From: an uncultured Dysosmobacter sp.
Lineage (GTDB): Bacteria; Bacillota; Clostridia; Oscillospirales; Oscillospiraceae
Direction of reading: 5' to 3'
DNA length: 64,000 bases
NCBI GenBank assembly: GCA_934565855.1
Contig: CAKTIO010000010.1
Span: 1 to 64,000 of the forward strand
The position numbers were made by a program, and so were the translations under genes. The notes under the pieces were generated by a model that searched no databases, had not been told where the DNA came from, and saw only the letters and a list, made by a program, of their open reading frames with translations. This document shows positions 36,901 through 45,711 of this stretch, piece after piece; the stretch's first letter is position 1, and the number at the start of each line of letters is the position of its first letter.

Positions 36901-38490
36901 TTCTTCGACTACGAGGACTTTTTGGAGATCCACAGCTACGCATTCTTCAACTCCGGTCTGATGGGAGATCTGGAGCTGCCAGACCTGCGCAATATCGGCA
37001 CGGCGGTTTTCGCGCATACACAGCTGGAAACCGTCAGCTTTGCCAGTGTGCTTCCCTCCTGCACCCTGCCCTCCGGTCTGTTCGCAGGCTGCGAAAAGCT
37101 GACGGACATCATCTTTGAAGCCACCTGGGATGAGACCCCCTGCGGACTTTCCCTGCTCTCTGCGTCAAACTCGCCCTTTATGTTCAATGGCGACTGGGCT
37201 GACTGGGGACGGGACAGTGACCATTTGAAGATCCACATTCTGGATGAGAACGGTGAGGAGGACACCGAAGAAGCCCGGGAGCTTGCCCTTGCCTATGTGA
37301 TGGCATGGCGTTACCGCGCCGCGGGCTATGCAGTAACTCCGTACTATTCATCGGACTATGAAGCCATGTGGTGGGATCTCTGGTTTGACGCCTGGGGCGC
37401 GCCGGACAGCGAGGTCGATGCGGAGCTTGCCTTCAAGCTGACCGACGCGGAAAACCAGCTGCGGACCATGATGGGTCTGGAGCAGGTCACGCACCCCACC
37501 CGTTTCGGCGGATGGAAAGAAAACGGCGGAACCGTGACCCTGACCGATGCCTACATCGACTCTGAGGTCTTTAGCTTCTCCGCAGCAACCGACGCGGATG
37601 CTTTCGATTTGCCAGAGGGCTGGTATGTGGACTATCTGGGTACAGGCGTCTTCCGCAACAGCCCCAATCTGCGGACAATCTATGCGGACAGCCTTGCCGC
37701 GCTGCAAACCGGCGCGTTCTCCGGTCGGGACGAGAGCAGGGAGATCGACCTGATCCTGGATATGGAAACGCCCATCGACCTGCTGCCCACTGATTCTTAC
37801 CTGGGCGAGCCCTTCGACTTCACCGGACTGCGCAGTGTCTCCGTCCCCTCCGGCTGCGAGGAAGCCTATCTGGAAGCCTGGGTCTGGCAGGCAGCGGGAT
37901 ACCAGGACTATTCAGACATGTATACCAGCATCCATTGGGACCTTCTTTTTAACGGAGAGCTTTCGGAGGAGCTGGACGAGGACGGCACCAAGCAGTACAT
38001 TGATAACATCATCCGGGAACGGCTGCTGCCCTATGAAAATACCGTGCGGGCGCTGCTGGGTATGCCGGAGACGAACCATGTGACCGTTCCTCTGGTGGAA
38101 AAGGAAGCCCCCGATGGATCGGATGAGTCCGATGATTGGACCTGGGAACCGGATTTTCCGGATTCCCTCCCCGATTTGCCGGACCTTCTTCCGGATTACG
38201 GAGACTACGGCGGCTACGGTGACAGTGACGGGGATAGCTACCCGGACGACACCTCAAATGAGACGCCCGGTCAGGACACGGCAGAGCCGGGAGAAGGCGG
38301 CGAAAGCACCGCAGAGGACAGCACGCCGGACACCTCCGGCGATGGAGAAAGCACCGAAGCATCCGGCGGCGCTGAAGAAGGAAATACCGGCGCAGACACG
38401 GAAACACCGTCCAACAGCGCATCACAGCAGCCATCTGACGCCCCCGCAGACGGAGCGCAGACGCAGGAAGGCGAGGAGACAAACGAATGA
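33961..38490 (+). CDS. Giant BspA-type leucine-rich-repeat surface protein
   Basis: A 1509-residue, mostly extracellular protein. An N-terminal hydrophobic helix (about 8-26) acts as signal or signal anchor. Residues about 40-215 are Gly/Ser/Asp/Thr/Pro-rich spacer. BspA/LRR_5-type repeats occur in several blocks (VTSIGEGAFRSSDVTTLIL; VIGDSAFSQCQQLQWVTLP; IGTAVFAHTQLETVSFA), about residues 660-1080 and 1190-1320. The C-terminal 125 residues are acidic, Ser/Gly/Glu-rich and disordered. No LPXTG motif or C-terminal membrane helix is visible. Three bases separate it from the hybrid kinase upstream, and its stop overlaps the MoxR start. Adhesion or surface sensing is typical of the repeat family, but the function here is unproven. 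Confidence 0.85.
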   Translation: MSPKIRKLMIAGSMVLFITAGTVRIAIDYRTGHTFQPFETNRNLKNDQLLFPDSSSAGTGGQNGSTDDSFWEQDPSQDETQGGGDGAGYLFQQTTQVSSSGSTATAGISGDGVSNVDGRPTDVVYDIVDRDDGSADIILPGEGGNGTLPGGDADDSGENSGGSVTPGGSTGETVIPGGEDTPSGGDVGTGGGGGSVTPTPTPNPADTVQNPEITEKPKPDFDITGNLESFREDLIQGEDPDNFTMSIYARTSSGSTLYWGQSVDEKELFNALDFCLIKGFFENTYYFGLDDLGTYARITGISFDGGVTKVPAEDFPVTIPSKEGTKLIIYVDYRLSKSSENWVSTEVPCTPNAYRVYVLNQQLTAESTALTQDMLLNGMDTLGDVKLDRQLDTYNLFYYLVPLLGKDGATLTSLFPGWTENGKLVPWFYTPGSGRHILEPSDLVPLAEDYHVTLQRYYMDNSQTVYITDPDNAAKNTTYLQTLVGYGNPSFLRSVQTYSHILRVPKYIQAVDITEEQLSTDQLVLPSTTLYLNLESTNLRVLQGYVVEEGNPHYQSRNGLLYNADGDQILGIPYEMEEVSIPAGVQRVLLNADNQITRLELETEDSVGLPEINLENLHDATIVLKSNDLLISFLEQYQDQLEATNSKAVSLYGEEYILQNGLVIEKQTGKLCRVYSGRTTAILPELVTSIGEGAFRSSDVTTLILSEDVEPTLEAGWFQGSGISTVFCYDAAQAARFQAALTASGAPGTIQVKLLSHTADNYTYYTDESGITTLLKAPENAVEFTGLSNLRVDVIGDSAFSQCQQLQWVTLPESVKEIGSSAFESCTALEGLLIDSRDTVSLGMSALEGCTSLRFVASNAEHMSRLNDYSPELVSNIPGYGDHAIQLYAPTVCDGYNGNWLSFDEGSDVDHYTMVRTGTTGRVLYGVNADGNASLAIRSGATADDTVLLPITTSIIWYQAFADTHSANDGGFQLVWDGDLFFDYEDFLEIHSYAFFNSGLMGDLELPDLRNIGTAVFAHTQLETVSFASVLPSCTLPSGLFAGCEKLTDIIFEATWDETPCGLSLLSASNSPFMFNGDWADWGRDSDHLKIHILDENGEEDTEEARELALAYVMAWRYRAAGYAVTPYYSSDYEAMWWDLWFDAWGAPDSEVDAELAFKLTDAENQLRTMMGLEQVTHPTRFGGWKENGGTVTLTDAYIDSEVFSFSAATDADAFDLPEGWYVDYLGTGVFRNSPNLRTIYADSLAALQTGAFSGRDESREIDLILDMETPIDLLPTDSYLGEPFDFTGLRSVSVPSGCEEAYLEAWVWQAAGYQDYSDMYTSIHWDLLFNGELSEELDEDGTKQYIDNIIRERLLPYENTVRALLGMPETNHVTVPLVEKEAPDGSDESDDWTWEPDFPDSLPDLPDLLPDYGDYGGYGDSDGDSYPDDTSNETPGQDTAEPGEGGESTAEDSTPDTSGDGESTEASGGAEEGNTGADTETPSNSASQQPSDAPADGAQTQEGEETNE

Positions 38491-39422
38491 TTATTGAGCA
38501 ATCCAAGCAGATCGTTGCCGAGGTCCGGAAAGCCTTTATCGGCAAGGATGAGATCATTGAAAAGGTCTTAATGACCATCTACTCCGGCGGACACGTCCTG
38601 CTGGAGGACTGCCCCGGCGTGGGCAAGACCACGCTTGCCATGTCCTTTGCCAAGGTGCTGGGGCTGGACCACAAGCGCATTCAGTTCACCCCGGATACCC
38701 TGCCCTCTGACATCACGGGCTTTACCATGTTCAACCGGGAGAAAAACTGCTTTGAGTACCGGGACGGCGCCGCCAACTGCCAGCTGCTGCTGGCGGACGA
38801 GATCAACCGTACCTCGCCCAAGACCCAGTCCGCCCTATTGGAGGTCATGGAGGAACACACCATCACCGTGGACGGCGCCACGCACCTGCTGCCCACGCCC
38901 TTTATCTGCATTGCCACCCAGAATCCGCTGGGTTCCTCCGGTACGCAGCCGCTGCCGGAATCCCAACTGGACCGTTTTATGGTCCGGCTGTCCATCGGCT
39001 ACCCCTCTCTGGAAAACCAGATCAAAATTCTGAACGCCCAGCGCTACCACAATCCGCTGGACGATTTACAGGAGGTCGCCACCGCCAACAGCATTCTGGA
39101 CATTCAGGACTACCTTTCCTCCGTGCGGGCAACGGACGCCATCCTTCGCTACGCCATCCGCCTGTGCCAAGCGACCCGGTCCCACCCGCTGGTGGAGCTG
39201 GGCGTTTCGCCCCGCGGTATCTCCGCGCTGGTCAAAATGGCGCGCGCCTGCGCCATTCTGCGGGAGCGCAACTATGTCATTCCCGAGGACCTGCAGGAGG
39301 TCTTCTGTGACGTCTGCGCCCACCGTTTGATCCTGCGTCCCCGGGCGCGGGTGGACGGTGTCAGCGCACAGGACATCCTGCGGGAAATCTTGAAGGACGT
39401 CCTGCCGGACGACGGAGAATAA
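38487..39422 (+). CDS. MoxR-family AAA+ ATPase
   Basis: A 311-residue MoxR-type ATPase, thought to act as a chaperone that remodels or activates partner proteins. Walker A EDCPGVGKTT (about residues 37-46), Walker B LLLADEINR, sensor 1 ATQNP and the C-terminal lid are visible. Its ATG overlaps the stop of the leucine-rich-repeat gene (ATGA), and the DUF58 gene begins five bases after its stop. MoxR with DUF58 and a transglutaminase-like membrane protein is a widespread but poorly understood trio. Confidence 0.94.
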   Translation: MIIEQSKQIVAEVRKAFIGKDEIIEKVLMTIYSGGHVLLEDCPGVGKTTLAMSFAKVLGLDHKRIQFTPDTLPSDITGFTMFNREKNCFEYRDGAANCQLLLADEINRTSPKTQSALLEVMEEHTITVDGATHLLPTPFICIATQNPLGSSGTQPLPESQLDRFMVRLSIGYPSLENQIKILNAQRYHNPLDDLQEVATANSILDIQDYLSSVRATDAILRYAIRLCQATRSHPLVELGVSPRGISALVKMARACAILRERNYVIPEDLQEVFCDVCAHRLILRPRARVDGVSAQDILREILKDVLPDDGE

Positions 39423-39427
39423 CGCAG

Positions 39428-40612
39428 ATGGCTGTGAAATTGCACCGGGTAGGCTTCTGCCTGACGGCGGCAGTCCTGCTGCTGGCGCTGTTCCTTTTCA
39501 GCGCGTCCTATCTTCTGGCGCTGCTGGGCGTTCTGTTGGGGCTGGCGCTGGCGTTGGCATTGCTGCTGCGCCGGGACGCCCGCCGCTTTTCCCTCCAGCT
39601 GCATGCCGCCCCCACTGGACAGGTGGAGCATCCGCTGGAGCTGGTGCTGACCACGGCGCAGACGCACCGCCTGCTTGCCGCCGGCAGTGCCGAGGTGGAG
39701 CTGGAAATGGAAGCCGTTATGTTTCACGACATCCAGCGGCGGACCCTCCGCATTCCGCTGGGAGACCGGCAGACCCGGTTTTCCTTCTCCCTGCCGCAAA
39801 ATCTTTGTGGCGCGGTGCGCTTCCGCTGCAAAGCTCTCCAGCTGTGGGACCTGCTGGGGCTGTTCCACGCTTCGTGCGCCAGATTCCCGGAGGTGCAGAC
39901 CATCCTCTTTCCGGAAACGCCCCCGCTGGACCTGACCATTTCCAATGTCGCCATCGGCTCCGCCAACACGGAGGGGTTCATGCAGAACCGCCCCGGCGGG
40001 GACCCCAGTGAGGTTTTCGACATCCGGGAATATGTACCGGGAGACGATGTCCGTTCCATTCACTGGAAGCTCTCCTGCAAAACGGACACCCTGATCTGCC
40101 GCCAGCCCAGCGATCCCTCCCACTATGACGTGGCGCTGCTGCCGGACCTGTGCCTTGCGCACCGGAGCGGTCCTGTGACCCATCAGGAATTAAACGCCGC
40201 TGTGGCTCTGGTCATTGCGCTGGGCGAGCAGCTATTGGCGGAGGGCATTCCCTTCTGTCTGGTGCTGCCCGCCCCGCAGGAGCTTCAGATCCTGGAGGTC
40301 CAAAGCGCCGTACAGCTGCACCAGCAGCTGCTGCCGCAGTGGATGAGCATGGCGGTGCCGTCTCAGGACGGTGCGGGACTGCAATACTTTTTAGCCGAGC
40401 ATATGGAGCAGCATTTCACCCGCCTGTTCATCGTGTCCGCCGGACAGTATGAGCAGGATGTCCGCAGTCTGGGCAAGCGGATCGGAATCACGGTCCTCAG
40501 CACGGATCTGGACGCGGCGGCGCCCAGCCATCTGAAGCTGGGACCTGCCTGCGAATCCATCATTCTGCCCGCCCAGACGCCGGAAGGCTTTACCTACCGC
40601 ATCCTCTGCTGA
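39428..40612 (+). CDS. DUF58-domain membrane protein
   Basis: A 394-residue protein with two N-terminal membrane helices (about 8-50) and a DUF58 domain. Its signature is DIREYVPGDDVRSIHWKLS (about residues 198-216). DUF58 has a von Willebrand A-like fold and normally partners MoxR. It lies five bases after moxR and 24 bases before the transglutaminase-like gene. Role in the trio is unknown; assembly or quality control of surface proteins is a fair guess because a giant surface protein is encoded in the same operon. Confidence 0.9.
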   Translation: MAVKLHRVGFCLTAAVLLLALFLFSASYLLALLGVLLGLALALALLLRRDARRFSLQLHAAPTGQVEHPLELVLTTAQTHRLLAAGSAEVELEMEAVMFHDIQRRTLRIPLGDRQTRFSFSLPQNLCGAVRFRCKALQLWDLLGLFHASCARFPEVQTILFPETPPLDLTISNVAIGSANTEGFMQNRPGGDPSEVFDIREYVPGDDVRSIHWKLSCKTDTLICRQPSDPSHYDVALLPDLCLAHRSGPVTHQELNAAVALVIALGEQLLAEGIPFCLVLPAPQELQILEVQSAVQLHQQLLPQWMSMAVPSQDGAGLQYFLAEHMEQHFTRLFIVSAGQYEQDVRSLGKRIGITVLSTDLDAAAPSHLKLGPACESIILPAQTPEGFTYRILC

Positions 40613-40636
40613 TATCACGAAAGAATGGAGAATACC

Positions 40637-43006
40637 ATGTCCCAAAACACCATTTTGGAGCTTCAAGTGAATCCCTCCCGGAGCCGGAAAATCCGCCTGT
40701 TTTGGGACTGCCTTCTGGCGCTGCTGCTGACCGGCGGCGCTTTGCTGGCGCTGTCCGCCCCCTGGGGCAGTCTCGCGCCGGAGGCACTGCTGCCGGGATC
40801 GGCTGCAGCGGCTGCGCTGGCGCTCTGTCTGCTGAGCGAATTTTCCCGCCGGGGCTGGCTGCGCTTGGGACTGCGGCTGCTGCCCCTTGGAGCACTGGCA
40901 GCTCTGCTGAACCCCATGACCATCTGGCAGGGACTGCTGCTGTGGTTCAACTGCGTCCTGTCCCGCTGGAATCAGCTGCATCAGGATGGGCTTTCCCTTT
41001 TTTCCGTAGAGGCAACGGCAGCCAGCGTTACCGCTGTCTCCGTGCTTCTGGCATATGCGCTGGGATTGCTGGGCTATTGGCTGGTAAGCCGGAAAGGGCT
41101 GCCGCTGTGCGGTGTCCTTGGTGCAATCCTGCTTCTGCTGCAACTGCTGCTCTCCACCCTTTCTCCCCTGAGCTGCGCCCTATACATGAGTGCGTTTCTC
41201 GGTCTCTGGATGGGCAGGACCTCTGCTGTACCCACCCGGCGGACAGTCTGCTTCTGGGGACTGTGTACCGCCGTACTGGGTGTTTTTGCCCTTGCTCTTC
41301 CCCAGTCCGAGCTATCCGGTATTACGCAGCTGCGGCAATCTGCCGCGGAACAGGTCCACATCCTGCGCTACGGCAGGGACCTGCTGCCACAGGGCAATTT
41401 AAGTCAGGCGGGACAGCTGAACCAGGGCACCACCGAGCTGCTGACAGTGCAGACCGGACAGGAAAAGTCCGCTTATCTCCGCGGCTTTGTGGGCGACTGC
41501 TATGAAAACGGAAGCTGGTCTCCCCTGCCCAACTCCGCCTATACCGGAAGCTACGACGGTCTTTTGGAATGGCTGAAGGAGCAGGGCTTTGACCCGCTGA
41601 CCCAATCCGCCGACTACTACGCGCTTTGTGACACAGAAACAGCGCCAGAGGAAAACCGCCTGCTCATCAACATCACCGGTGGCTCCCGCTATTATCTCTA
41701 TGTCCCCGCCTCCACCTCCGGGCTTTCCATGGTCCAGCCAAAGGAGCGGAAGGATACCCGTTTCATTCCGTCTGGTCTTTTCGGCTCCAATGTCTATTCT
41801 GTAACAGAGCGCTACCCCACCCGCCCGGCAGAGCTGACCATCCGCGCCAGCTGGGTGCAGTCTCCCCGAACGGACGCGCAGAGACAGTACGTTCAGGCGG
41901 AAGCCCTGTACCGGGATTTTGTCTATCAGAATGAGACCGCAGTGGATGAAGCTCTGCGCCCCCTGCTTCAGCAGCTGTTCTGGGAGGACGCCGACCTGCA
42001 GGATGACAGTGTTTACAGCGCCATCAGCCGCATCCGGTCCGTCCTGCGGACGCACACCTACTATACCCGCAGCCCCCAGCCCACCGCCAGCGACACGGAG
42101 CCGATCCGCGCTTTCCTGACAGGTCAGGCGTCCGGCAATGCCGTTCTGTATGCCTCTGCCGCCGTACAGGCGCTGCGGTGCAATGGCATTCCCGCCCGGT
42201 ATGTGGAGGGCTATTACCTCTCCGCCGATGCCGCGGCACAGAGCGGCACCGCTCCGGTAGCTCTTACCGGGCAGAATGCCCACGCCTGGGTAGAGGTTTA
42301 CTTTGATGGCATCGGCTGGCTGCCGGTGGATGTCACTCCCGGCTATTACTATGATTCTGTGGTTTTGCAGCAGATGATCGCTCTGCCGGACACCGTCCGG
42401 AAAACCGCTGCCTTTGAGGACAGCTCGGATGGCGCCAATGAGGTCTCACAGCCTGCCGGGGATTCCCACCGGCTTCCGGAGCCGCAGGTTCTGGTTATGG
42501 ACGCCGCCCTTCTTCTGTTAGGCGCAGCTGCCCTGATCCTGCTGCTGGCAGCGACGCTGCTTCTGCTTGCCGAGCTGCTGCGGATCGCGCTGGAGCTTCG
42601 GGCAAAGCGGAGCTTCCGAAACGCTTCTCCCCAGCAGCGGGTCCTGCTGCTGCGGGACCGTCTGTTTGCCCTCCTCTCCCTGTATGGCTTCTCCGCCCAT
42701 CTGGGCGTTCATACCCAAGAGACAGACGATGCCCTGTCCCAGTGCTTTCCGGATGTGGAACCGGGAGAGTATCTCCGGGTGGTTTCTCTGCTGGAAAAAT
42801 CCATCTACGGCGGCATCGCTCTGGAGCCCTTTGAGCTGCGGGTCCTTGATTCCATGATTGAAAAGCTCACCACTGCGGAGCGTCCCAGCTTCCAGCGGAT
42901 GTACTGGAGGATTCGTTACAGCCGCCTGCATGCTCTGAAGGCATCCATCCGTGCAAGGCTGCGGAAAAACCGCGCGCCCCGGAAGCGGCGGCGTACTCCC
43001 GCGTAA
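40637..43006 (+). CDS. Transglutaminase-like membrane protein lacking the catalytic Cys
   Basis: A 789-residue protein with about six to seven membrane helices (residues 15-215), an extracytoplasmic region, a transglutaminase-like core (about 490-580), another helix near 620-650 and a cytoplasmic tail. The core aligns cleanly with the family (GxCxxFASA ... GIPARxVxGY ... HAWVEVY ... GWxPVDxTP). Here the first motif reads GNAVLYASA, so Ala502 replaces the catalytic Cys. The His (NAHAWVEVYF) and Asp (GWLPVDVTP) remain. It is therefore probably not an active crosslinker or protease and may bind peptides or scaffold. I prefer ATG 40637 (GGAG six bases upstream); ATG 40625 is possible. It ends the operon. 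Confidence 0.88.
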   Translation: MSQNTILELQVNPSRSRKIRLFWDCLLALLLTGGALLALSAPWGSLAPEALLPGSAAAAALALCLLSEFSRRGWLRLGLRLLPLGALAALLNPMTIWQGLLLWFNCVLSRWNQLHQDGLSLFSVEATAASVTAVSVLLAYALGLLGYWLVSRKGLPLCGVLGAILLLLQLLLSTLSPLSCALYMSAFLGLWMGRTSAVPTRRTVCFWGLCTAVLGVFALALPQSELSGITQLRQSAAEQVHILRYGRDLLPQGNLSQAGQLNQGTTELLTVQTGQEKSAYLRGFVGDCYENGSWSPLPNSAYTGSYDGLLEWLKEQGFDPLTQSADYYALCDTETAPEENRLLINITGGSRYYLYVPASTSGLSMVQPKERKDTRFIPSGLFGSNVYSVTERYPTRPAELTIRASWVQSPRTDAQRQYVQAEALYRDFVYQNETAVDEALRPLLQQLFWEDADLQDDSVYSAISRIRSVLRTHTYYTRSPQPTASDTEPIRAFLTGQASGNAVLYASAAVQALRCNGIPARYVEGYYLSADAAAQSGTAPVALTGQNAHAWVEVYFDGIGWLPVDVTPGYYYDSVVLQQMIALPDTVRKTAAFEDSSDGANEVSQPAGDSHRLPEPQVLVMDAALLLLGAAALILLLAATLLLLAELLRIALELRAKRSFRNASPQQRVLLLRDRLFALLSLYGFSAHLGVHTQETDDALSQCFPDVEPGEYLRVVSLLEKSIYGGIALEPFELRVLDSMIEKLTTAERPSFQRMYWRIRYSRLHALKASIRARLRKNRAPRKRRRTPA

Positions 43007-43014
43007 ATAAAAAA

Positions 43015-43056
43015 CTGCTATACAGGTCGCACTGGGGCACCTGTATAGCAGAATTT
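43015..43056. terminator. Terminator at the end of the LRR/MoxR operon
   Basis: A perfect 13-bp stem CTGCTATACAGGT (43015-43027) with ACCTGTATAGCAG (43039-43051) is flanked by A-runs on the left and TTTTCTTTT on the right. It can end transcripts from both directions, including the HPt gene on the minus strand. Confidence 0.92.
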
Positions 43057-43072
43057 TCTTTTATGAATCATG

Positions 43073-43426
43073 TCAGGTCTCTTGCAGCTTCTGGATGCTT
43101 TCCAACAGGCATGCCTGTTCCTTCTTCACAGCTTCCCACAGCTGCCAGTTTTCCAAAGGCTTGGGTCCCCGCAGCTCCTCCGTCAAAAGGCTGGCAGACT
43201 GATACATCCGGTCAAAGCCCAGATTCGCCGCCGTTCCCTTTAGCGTATGTACAGCTAAAAACGCCGCCTCCCAATCCTGCGCCGCCAGCGCCGCGTCCAG
43301 TCTTTCAAAAGTGGGGTCTCCGCCGTATTTCAGCACAAAGCGCCGGATCAGAGCTTCACTGAACAATCTGGACAGCACACTCTCATAAGAACCGCCGACC
43401 TGCGGGTAAAATTCCTGTAATGTCAA
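43073..43426 (-). CDS. Free-standing HPt phosphotransfer protein
   Basis: A 117-residue all-helical protein with the HPt phosphorylation motif HTLKGTAANLG, phospho-acceptor H60. HPt proteins shuttle phosphoryl groups between the receiver of a hybrid kinase and a response regulator. All three hybrid kinases in this region lack such a domain, so this is a natural shared partner. The start is TTG at 43424-43426, behind AAAGGAGAG; the first conserved helix begins directly after it. It converges on the LRR/MoxR operon, from which a shared terminator divides it. Confidence 0.88.
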   Translation of the reverse strand: MTLQEFYPQVGGSYESVLSRLFSEALIRRFVLKYGGDPTFERLDAALAAQDWEAAFLAVHTLKGTAANLGFDRMYQSASLLTEELRGPKPLENWQLWEAVKKEQACLLESIQKLQET

Positions 43427-43653
43427 TGTCTGACTCTCCTTTTCCCTTTACGCGCATCCCTCCGTCGGAGCCGCTGCCATCGTCCGGTTTTCGATGATTC
43501 CCGTTAAAATACGCTTATAAAATTATTCTATCGTATCTTTCCGATAAAAACAACTCCATTTTGCGATTCTGGTATATAATATATTATATTTTCGGTCGGG
43601 TAAACGGTTTTTCCACGCCGCTCCGTCCATTTTACACAGGAGGCCCTGCCCGT

Positions 43654-44499
43654 ATGCAAAGAGTTCTGCCGTTCCGGAAAATGATGGAGGTCGCTCCGCA
43701 GATGGATGAAAAGGTCCTGCAATACTTAAATGAAGGACAGAGTGAAAGCTTTGAGAGCTTTGAAAATTTCAGCATCATCGCCTTTGACTGGTACGATGTT
43801 CACAGCAGCCGCACGGCGGATTCCCAAATGCTGCTGTATCTGGACCGGGAGGACCTGTTCATCTTCTGCGAGGACGAGCCGGCGCTGACCCGTGCCTCCG
43901 GTATTTATCAGGAGCTGACTGCCTCCGCACCGCTGGACAATCAGCAGCTGCTGTACCGCTTTTTCATGCGGTTGATGAAGGGCGACATGACCCATCTTGA
44001 CCAGCTGGAAAATGAGATCAACGACGGGGAGACCGCCATCCTCTCCGGAACCCACCAGGAGGACCTGCAGCGTATTCTCGCCTGGCGGCAGGAGCTTCTG
44101 CGGCTGAAGCGCTATTATGAGCAGCTGGATTCCATCTTTGACGAGCTTGCCGCCAATGACAACGGACTGCTGGACACCAACAGCGTCCGCCGGGCGGTAA
44201 TCCTCAGCAACCGGATGGACCGCTACCTCAACGCCGTGCGCAACCTGCAGGAGCTGGTAACGCAGCTGCGGGAGGCGTACCAATCCCAGCTCTCCATCCA
44301 GCAGAATGAATTGATGAAGCTGTTCACCATCGTGACCGTCATCTTTCTTCCCCTATCCCTTTTGGCTGGCTGGTACGGCATGAACTTCGCCTATATGCCC
44401 GAGCTGCACTGGCGCTTCAGCTATCCGGCGGTGGTCCTTCTCAGCATTCTCATTGTGGTCTGGCTTCTGTGGTATTTCCGCCGCAAGAAATGGTTTTGA
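43654..44499 (+). CDS. corA: CorA-family divalent-cation transporter
   Basis: A 281-residue transporter of the CorA/MIT family, which forms pentameric channels for magnesium, cobalt or related ions. The C-terminus has the two expected membrane helices with the signature YGMNFAYMPEL between them, and a long helical cytoplasmic domain precedes. I start at ATG 43654, with AGGAGG ten bases upstream; sequence further upstream in frame reaches into the promoter region (A/T-rich 43550-43600). It has no evident operon partner. Ion specificity cannot be assigned. Confidence 0.88.
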   Translation: MQRVLPFRKMMEVAPQMDEKVLQYLNEGQSESFESFENFSIIAFDWYDVHSSRTADSQMLLYLDREDLFIFCEDEPALTRASGIYQELTASAPLDNQQLLYRFFMRLMKGDMTHLDQLENEINDGETAILSGTHQEDLQRILAWRQELLRLKRYYEQLDSIFDELAANDNGLLDTNSVRRAVILSNRMDRYLNAVRNLQELVTQLREAYQSQLSIQQNELMKLFTIVTVIFLPLSLLAGWYGMNFAYMPELHWRFSYPAVVLLSILIVVWLLWYFRRKKWF

Positions 44500-44590
44500 A
44501 ATTTTCCTTTACCTTCCATCTCCGTTATGGTAAAATACAAAACGCAGCTTTATTTTCATATTTTATATTTTTCTGTAACAAGGACCGTCT

Positions 44591-45679
44591 ATGTTTGCTT
44601 ACTATACTGCTATTATTTTTATCACAATCTTCTCTATGCTGACCATGCTGCTGATGGTCTGGAAAACCGGCTGGATGCCCCGCCCGCAAAAGCACTGCTT
44701 TGCCGCCGTGTTTCTGATGGTCATGCTGGCGTCCAGCGCGGAGTGGCTGGGCGTGTTTTTAGACGGAGCGCCCGCTTGGACCCGCTTGCCGCACATTCTG
44801 GTGAAAATGGTTGAGCTTTCCGTTGCACCCTCCATTCCCCTGGTGTTTGCCGGGATCATCTGTCCGCCGGAGCAGCTGCGGCGCTTTTTCCCTCTGCTGG
44901 GCATTCATACCGTATTGGAAATGCTCTCCGCCCGCTTTGGCTTTATTTACACCGTCAACGATACCAACTATTATCTTCACGGCAGATTCTATTGGATCTA
45001 TCTGGTGGTGACCATGCTGCTGTGCTTGTTTTGCGTCCGGGAATACCTGAAATTCAGCCGGCGCTATCAGCAGGGTGGATACTCCGCTGTATTACTGCTG
45101 GTCCTGCTGCTGATGCTGGGCGGATTGGTGGTCCAGTCCTGCAACCGGAACCTCCGCATCGACTATCTCTGCGCCGCAGTTGGCGTAATCCTTGTCTATC
45201 TCTACTACGCCGACCTGACCCAGCATGTAGACAGCATGACCGGTCTGCTGAACCGGAACTGCTACGAAATCACCCTGACCAGCCTGCGCTCTCCGGCAGT
45301 GTTCCTGCTGTTTGATGTCAATAATTTCAAGGCTACCAACGATTCCTATGGACATTTCTTTGGTGACCGCTGCTTAAGCGTCATCGGTCAGTGCATCTTC
45401 CGGGTCTATTCCCGATATGGGCGCTGCTACCGCATCGGCGGAGACGAATTTTTCGTGCTGCTGCAAAACAGCACGGCGGAAAAGGATCTGAACGCGCAGT
45501 TTTTCGCTCTGCTGACTGAGGAGCGGAAGCAGCTGCCCCATCTGCCCCTTGTTTCCATCGGCACAGCGTCCTTCCATCCGGAAACGGACGATGTAGAGGA
45601 GGTCTTCCGCGCCGCCGACCACGATATGTACCGCTGGAAGAAATTTATGAAGGAACAGCATGGCGATGCTCCGCTGTAA
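44591..45679 (+). CDS. Membrane diguanylate cyclase (GGDEF)
   Basis: A 362-residue protein with about six or seven membrane helices (residues 1-205), then a GGDEF domain. GGDEF lies at 283-287 (RIGGDEFFVLL), and substrate-binding DVNNFKATNDSYGH precedes it, so the catalytic site looks intact. The inhibitory RxxD site five residues before GGDEF is absent (SRYG at that place), so product feedback inhibition is not expected. The N-terminus resembles the multi-helix sensor regions seen in Clostridia diguanylate cyclases. AAGGA precedes the ATG. A strong terminator follows. Confidence 0.92.
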   Translation: MFAYYTAIIFITIFSMLTMLLMVWKTGWMPRPQKHCFAAVFLMVMLASSAEWLGVFLDGAPAWTRLPHILVKMVELSVAPSIPLVFAGIICPPEQLRRFFPLLGIHTVLEMLSARFGFIYTVNDTNYYLHGRFYWIYLVVTMLLCLFCVREYLKFSRRYQQGGYSAVLLLVLLLMLGGLVVQSCNRNLRIDYLCAAVGVILVYLYYADLTQHVDSMTGLLNRNCYEITLTSLRSPAVFLLFDVNNFKATNDSYGHFFGDRCLSVIGQCIFRVYSRYGRCYRIGGDEFFVLLQNSTAEKDLNAQFFALLTEERKQLPHLPLVSIGTASFHPETDDVEEVFRAADHDMYRWKKFMKEQHGDAPL

Positions 45680-45711
45680 GCAATGCCCGCTGCTATCTTC
45701 CCATTAAAATC

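Noticed and set aside
38100..38490. Sortase or membrane anchor at the C-terminus of the LRR protein
   Set aside because: No LPXTG-like motif, hydrophobic helix or basic tail is present; the end is acidic and disordered.
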